From NCBI GenBank assembly GCA_001604435.1, contig LVBO01000383.1, positions 1-8,696 of the forward strand: a DNA stretch of 8,696 bases, read 5' to 3'. Positions 6,090 through 8,696 of this stretch are shown piece after piece. Origin of the DNA: Synergistales bacterium Syner_01 (GTDB lineage Bacteria; Synergistota; Synergistia; Synergistales; Aminobacteriaceae). Position 1 is the stretch's first letter, and each line of letters opens with the position of its first letter. Under the pieces are notes generated by a model. It saw nothing but the letters and a program-made list of their open reading frames with translations, searched no databases and was not told the origin of the DNA. The position numbers and the translations under genes are program-made.

Positions 6090-7358
6090 ATGGAAAAGAT
6101 CGCACGGTACATTTCGCTCTTCTGTATTGTCGCCGCGGCATTGTGCTTCGTGAACGCCGCGAACGCCGGCGATGCGCCGGATGCATGGGTGAAAGGGTTA
6201 TGGATACAGGCTACCGGACTGCCCGAAGACGCGTCGATCGAAGATTATTCGGACGGCGACGATGAAAAACCATGGTTCGTCTACAGTTGGGGCGAAGGCG
6301 GCGACGGGCCCGCCGCGACGCTCGGCGTCGGGCGGTTTTCCGCTTCGTCCGACGTGGCGAAAAAACTTCGAAAACTCGACGAGAGCGTTCTTCGCGAATT
6401 TATCGGCTCGGAGACGTTCTGGGAAAGCCCCGACGCGAAAAAGTTGACGTTCACCGAAGCCCCGAAAGAAATCGGCGCGAAGTTCTCGTATCCGTGCCAA
6501 GTCGTGAGATATGCGGAATCGGATACGGGGCTTTCGCACGTGGTTCTGTTCATAGAGACGGATCCGTTTCTTTTTATGGCCGAAGTAACCTGGGAGACGG
6601 CGAACAAGAAGTTCAAAAAAGGCGATGCGGAGAAAATCCTCGCGAACCTAGCCTTCGTCGAACAGGAAGGGATGGAAGGCGCCGCGCCCGACGTTTTCGC
6701 CTTTTCGCTGAAGAGCGGGAGCGTGTATAAGGGCGAAGAAAGAGTCGAGGCGGAAGTGCGCGACGTAGCGCCCGAAATCGAAGGCACGGTGCGTTTTTGG
6801 AGCGTCGTCGGGGCGGACGAGTCGAGCCCCGCGGCGGAAAACGAAACCGGGGTCTGGTTCTTCGCGGAAGACGGGGAGTTTCTGTCGTTCCTGCCTCTCG
6901 AGAGCGCGGAAGAATGCCAGGACATCGTTTTCTGCCAGGACGGGAGTTATTTCCTGCTGATGAGCGGAAGCGGAGTACGGGCCGACATGACGTACATCCT
7001 GTACGAGCTGGAAACAATGGAGCAAAAAATCGAAATCCCCGGGACGAGGGGCTCCGCCTTGTGGATCGACGCGGGACGTGTTGCACTGACCCGGATCGAC
7101 GACGTGCGCGAGACGGAGAGCGGGGCTTTTTCGATGGCCGCGCTTCGTCTCTCGGCGGTGATGTACGACACGGTAGCGGAGGAGCTGGTCGTTCTAAAAG
7201 AAGCGACCGCGACGAAAAACTACTGGTTCGAAGGATTGACGGACGACGGCGACTCGATTCTCATTCGGGAAGACTCCGTGAAATCGGAAAAGGATTGGGG
7301 AAACGAGGAAAAAATCAAAACACGGAAAATAAAAATAGAGATTCCCGCGGCAGGGTAA
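6090..7358 (+). CDS. Secreted protein with one copy of the shared unrecognised domain and a beta-rich C-terminal half
   Basis: A 422-residue exported protein that I cannot name. The signal peptide spans 1-26 (hydrophobic ISLFCIVAAALCF, then ANA before G27). Residues 34-194 resemble the two domain copies of the gene at 4204: VKGLWIQATGLPEDAS at the start, FSYPCQVVRYAE in the middle (compare LSYPCMTAEYEI there), a hydrophobic strand after FIETD, and an LANLAFVEQE ending. Residues about 200-420 are rich in alternating hydrophobic strands with short turns (GVWFFAEDGEFLSFLPL, DGSYFLLMSG, GSALWIDAGRVALTR), as in propeller-type folds; this is inference only. GGAGG at 6075-6079, ten bases before the ATG, supports the start. 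A TATATAGAAT stretch sits too close to that site to be its promoter, so cotranscription with the gene at 4204 (122 bases upstream) is likely. It ends before a strong terminator. Confidence 0.87.
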   Translation: MEKIARYISLFCIVAAALCFVNAANAGDAPDAWVKGLWIQATGLPEDASIEDYSDGDDEKPWFVYSWGEGGDGPAATLGVGRFSASSDVAKKLRKLDESVLREFIGSETFWESPDAKKLTFTEAPKEIGAKFSYPCQVVRYAESDTGLSHVVLFIETDPFLFMAEVTWETANKKFKKGDAEKILANLAFVEQEGMEGAAPDVFAFSLKSGSVYKGEERVEAEVRDVAPEIEGTVRFWSVVGADESSPAAENETGVWFFAEDGEFLSFLPLESAEECQDIVFCQDGSYFLLMSGSGVRADMTYILYELETMEQKIEIPGTRGSALWIDAGRVALTRIDDVRETESGAFSMAALRLSAVMYDTVAEELVVLKEATATKNYWFEGLTDDGDSILIREDSVKSEKDWGNEEKIKTRKIKIEIPAAG

Positions 7359-7388
7359 ACGTTTTTTTCGGGGAGACCTCTTGTGAGA

Positions 7389-7436
7389 CGTATATGTTGC
7401 GGGAAACTTCTTTCCCGCAACATATACGGAATTTTT
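7389..7436 (+). terminator. Strong hairpin terminator after the 6090 gene
   Basis: A perfect 18-bp stem, CGTATATGTTGCGGGAAA (7389-7406) with its exact complement (7411-7428), closes a 4-base CTTC loop. Five T (7432-7436) follow after three bases. The T-run lies only on the plus-strand side, so it should stop plus-strand transcription. The stem is unusually long and perfect. It stands only about 25 bases before the ribosome binding site of the next gene. Confidence 0.8.
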
Positions 7437-7467
7437 CCAAGTACATTCGACAAAGGAAGGTAAATAC

Positions 7468-7980
7468 ATGAGAGAAAAGAAGCGGTTCGGGCTGTTCACG
7501 GGCATCGCGGTGCTGCTGTTGCTGGCGTTCGCCTCCGCCGCTCTGGCGAAACCGGACTGGGTGACGGTCAAGTACACGGGAACGCAACTGCGGAAGCAAA
7601 AAAACACGAAAGTCGGCGACGGGAACCACCTGCGTCTGGTGCTCAAATTCGATATCATCAACAACAGCAAAAACGGCGACATCCTCACGGTAATTTTCGA
7701 TAGAAAAATCAGCTGGAACGGCGTGTTCACTATACCGCACTATCCCGGAACAATGGAATCTCCGAGCTGGAAGGTCAAATTCAGTATGACCGGGACAAAT
7801 CCGATTAAAGGCGAATGGTACCCCGGTCAGGTGTATAAATACGAACATACGGTACCTCTCAATAAACTGTTCAAACCTTTTCAAGGCAACTGGAAGAAGA
7901 CCAACGAATCGGCGTTTAAAAAGTTCAAATTCAAGTTAGACAAATGGAGCCTCGACTTTCAGGTTCGAAGCCATAAGTAA
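7468..7980 (+). CDS. Small secreted basic protein, function unknown
   Basis: A 170-residue protein I do not recognise. Residues 1-27 are a clear signal peptide (MREKKR, hydrophobic GIAVLLLLAFASA, ALA before K28). The mature part of 143 residues has about 26 Lys/Arg against 11 Asp/Glu, so it is strongly basic, while its exported neighbours are acidic. It has no cysteine. Strand-like stretches such as LRLVLKFDIINNS, ILTVIFDR and WKVKFSMTG suggest a beta-sandwich (Ig-like) fold, by inference. The C-terminal third is lysine- and aromatic-rich (KKFKFKLDKW). AAGGAAGG at 7453-7460, seven bases before the ATG, fixes the start. It lies between two terminators, so it needs its own promoter or controlled readthrough of the hairpin at 7389. 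No clear promoter was seen in the 30 bases between. Confidence 0.85.
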   Translation: MREKKRFGLFTGIAVLLLLAFASAALAKPDWVTVKYTGTQLRKQKNTKVGDGNHLRLVLKFDIINNSKNGDILTVIFDRKISWNGVFTIPHYPGTMESPSWKVKFSMTGTNPIKGEWYPGQVYKYEHTVPLNKLFKPFQGNWKKTNESAFKKFKFKLDKWSLDFQVRSHK

Positions 7981-8019
7981 TTTCGGCGGGAACTCCGTGT
8001 TCCGGTTCCGCGTCCGGGA

Positions 8020-8044
8020 AAGTGCGCGCACTTCTTGCTTTTTT
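8020..8044 (+). terminator. Terminator after the small basic protein gene
   Basis: The 14-bp palindrome AAGTGCGCGCACTT (8020-8033) can fold into a short stem-loop, followed five bases later by six T (8039-8044). A further dyad GGAAC/GTTCC stands just upstream (7989-8003). It probably ends transcripts of the gene at 7468. The stem is short, so strength is uncertain. Confidence 0.5.
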
Positions 8045-8048
8045 ATCG

Positions 8049-8054
8049 TACAAT
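8049..8054 (+). promoter_or_regulatory. Candidate -10 box for the second LuxR regulator
   Basis: TACAAT matches the sigma-70 -10 consensus at five of six positions and lies between the upstream terminator and the gene start at 8128. The -35 position falls in the terminator palindrome and is poor, consistent with an activator-dependent promoter. The repeated CGGGTGATTCCA motif starts seven bases downstream. Confidence 0.35.
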
Positions 8055-8060
8055 CATGAT

Positions 8061-8072
8061 CGGGTGATTCCA
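8061..8072 (+). repeat. Copy 2 of shared intergenic motif CGGGTGATTCCA
   Basis: The 12 bases are identical to 4005-4016 upstream of the secreted-protein gene at 4204; with one mismatch the match extends to 14 of 15. Here the left arm of the dyad is different: AATCA (8052-8056) and TGATT (8065-8069) form a small inverted repeat instead. It may be a regulator binding site placed around the transcription start. Confidence 0.35.
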
Positions 8073-8127
8073 AGACACGATTATGTGCACTGCGCCGGAT
8101 GCCCCGGATGAAACGGAGAGGAATTCC

Positions 8128-8696
8128 ATGCGAAAAGCGACGAGTCGACGACCCAGCGGTGAACCATACGTCTTCCCCGAACGTCTTACGGCCCGCCTGG
8201 CCGGAATATCGGCGTTCCCGGTCACCATAGCGGAAGCGCCGTCCGGTTTCGGCAAGACGACCGCCGTCAGGGAGTTTTTAAGGGGGACGCGGTACAACGG
8301 CAGGCAGAGCTGGTACACATGCTTCGGCGAACATCCGACGAAGGTGTGGGAAGGCATTTGCAGGCTGTTCGGGAATGTGGATATCGAGGTTGCGCGAAGA
8401 CTGAAGGGGCTGTTCCCGGCCAGCGTCGAAACTCTTCCCGATATCGCCGAGCTGATGCGCGAATGCCGCTGCGACATCCGGACGTTTCTCGTGATCGACA
8501 ACTATCAGCTGTTCGACAGTCGAATTCCGTACCACATCGCACACGCCTTATCCGCGCATTCGAACCCGAACCTTCACATGCTCTTCATCACGCAGCCTCT
8601 TCCGACTTTCGAAATCGTGGTCCAGAACGCGAATATACATCGGCTTGGAACGAGAGACTTCTTCTTCGACCGGGAGAATACGGCGCGCCTCTGCCG
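8128..8696 (+). CDS. Second MalT-like LuxR regulator, N-terminal part (cut by right edge)
   Basis: The first 189 residues of a paralogue of the regulator at 1447. It shares Walker A APSGFGKTT (37-45), Walker B FLVIDNYQL (120-128), the WYT..GE segment after the P-loop, LMRECRCD, and the LHMLFITQ strand after Walker B. Similarity runs along the entire visible length, so a recent or selected duplication is likely. The start at 8128 is supported by GGAGAGG at 8115-8121. An ATG at 8109 is out of frame. The sensor repeats and the LuxR DNA-binding domain are expected beyond the right edge but are not visible. It stands in its own transcription unit after the terminator at 8020. As for the first copy, it may control the neighbouring exported genes or a further set downstream; this is inference. 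Confidence 0.9.
   Translation, partial: MRKATSRRPSGEPYVFPERLTARLAGISAFPVTIAEAPSGFGKTTAVREFLRGTRYNGRQSWYTCFGEHPTKVWEGICRLFGNVDIEVARRLKGLFPASVETLPDIAELMRECRCDIRTFLVIDNYQLFDSRIPYHIAHALSAHSNPNLHMLFITQPLPTFEIVVQNANIHRLGTRDFFFDRENTARLC

Noticed and set aside
1..8696. CRISPR arrays, tRNA or rRNA genes, transposases, toxin-antitoxin pairs or prophage genes
   Set aside because: I looked for regular spaced repeats, tRNA-like cloverleafs and transposase or integrase motifs and saw none.

Overview
The window reads as bacterial chromosomal DNA. It is GC-rich with a strong G/C preference at third codon positions, has good AGGAG/GGAGG ribosome binding sites in front of almost every gene, and has Sec-type signal peptides on three consecutive genes. 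The combination of a ClpB chaperone, MalT-type (STAND ATPase) LuxR regulators in tandem and unrecognised secreted proteins would fit an anaerobe such as a Synergistota member. That placement is inference only; nothing here is a taxonomic marker I can read with certainty.

Layout: (1) 1-1160, minus strand: the N-terminal part of ClpB, running off the left edge. (2) 1161-1446: an AT-richer divergent intergenic region. (3) 1447-3936, plus strand: a complete 829-aa MalT-like LuxR regulator with Walker A, Walker B and a C-terminal GerE helix-turn-helix. (4) 3937-4203: a hairpin-rich intergenic region or leader. (5) 4204-5967: a 587-aa secreted acidic protein with two copies of an unrecognised domain, a beta/gamma-crystallin-like domain and an unrecognised C-terminal domain. 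(6) 6090-7358: a 422-aa secreted protein with a third copy of the same unrecognised domain and a beta-rich C-terminal half. (7) 7468-7980: a 170-aa secreted, strongly basic protein, preceded and followed by terminator hairpins. (8) 8128-8696: the N-terminal 189 residues of a second MalT-like LuxR regulator, clearly paralogous to the first, running off the right edge.

The arrangement is a set of three exported proteins bracketed by two paralogous signal-sensing regulators, all on the plus strand. A reasonable but untested reading is that each STAND/LuxR regulator controls the exported genes beside it. In support, a 12-base sequence (CGGGTGATTCCA) occurs both upstream of the first secreted-protein gene and in the promoter region of the second regulator. 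The most novel element is the roughly 150-160 residue domain seen three times in two adjacent secreted proteins, once in tandem and joined to a beta/gamma-crystallin fold.
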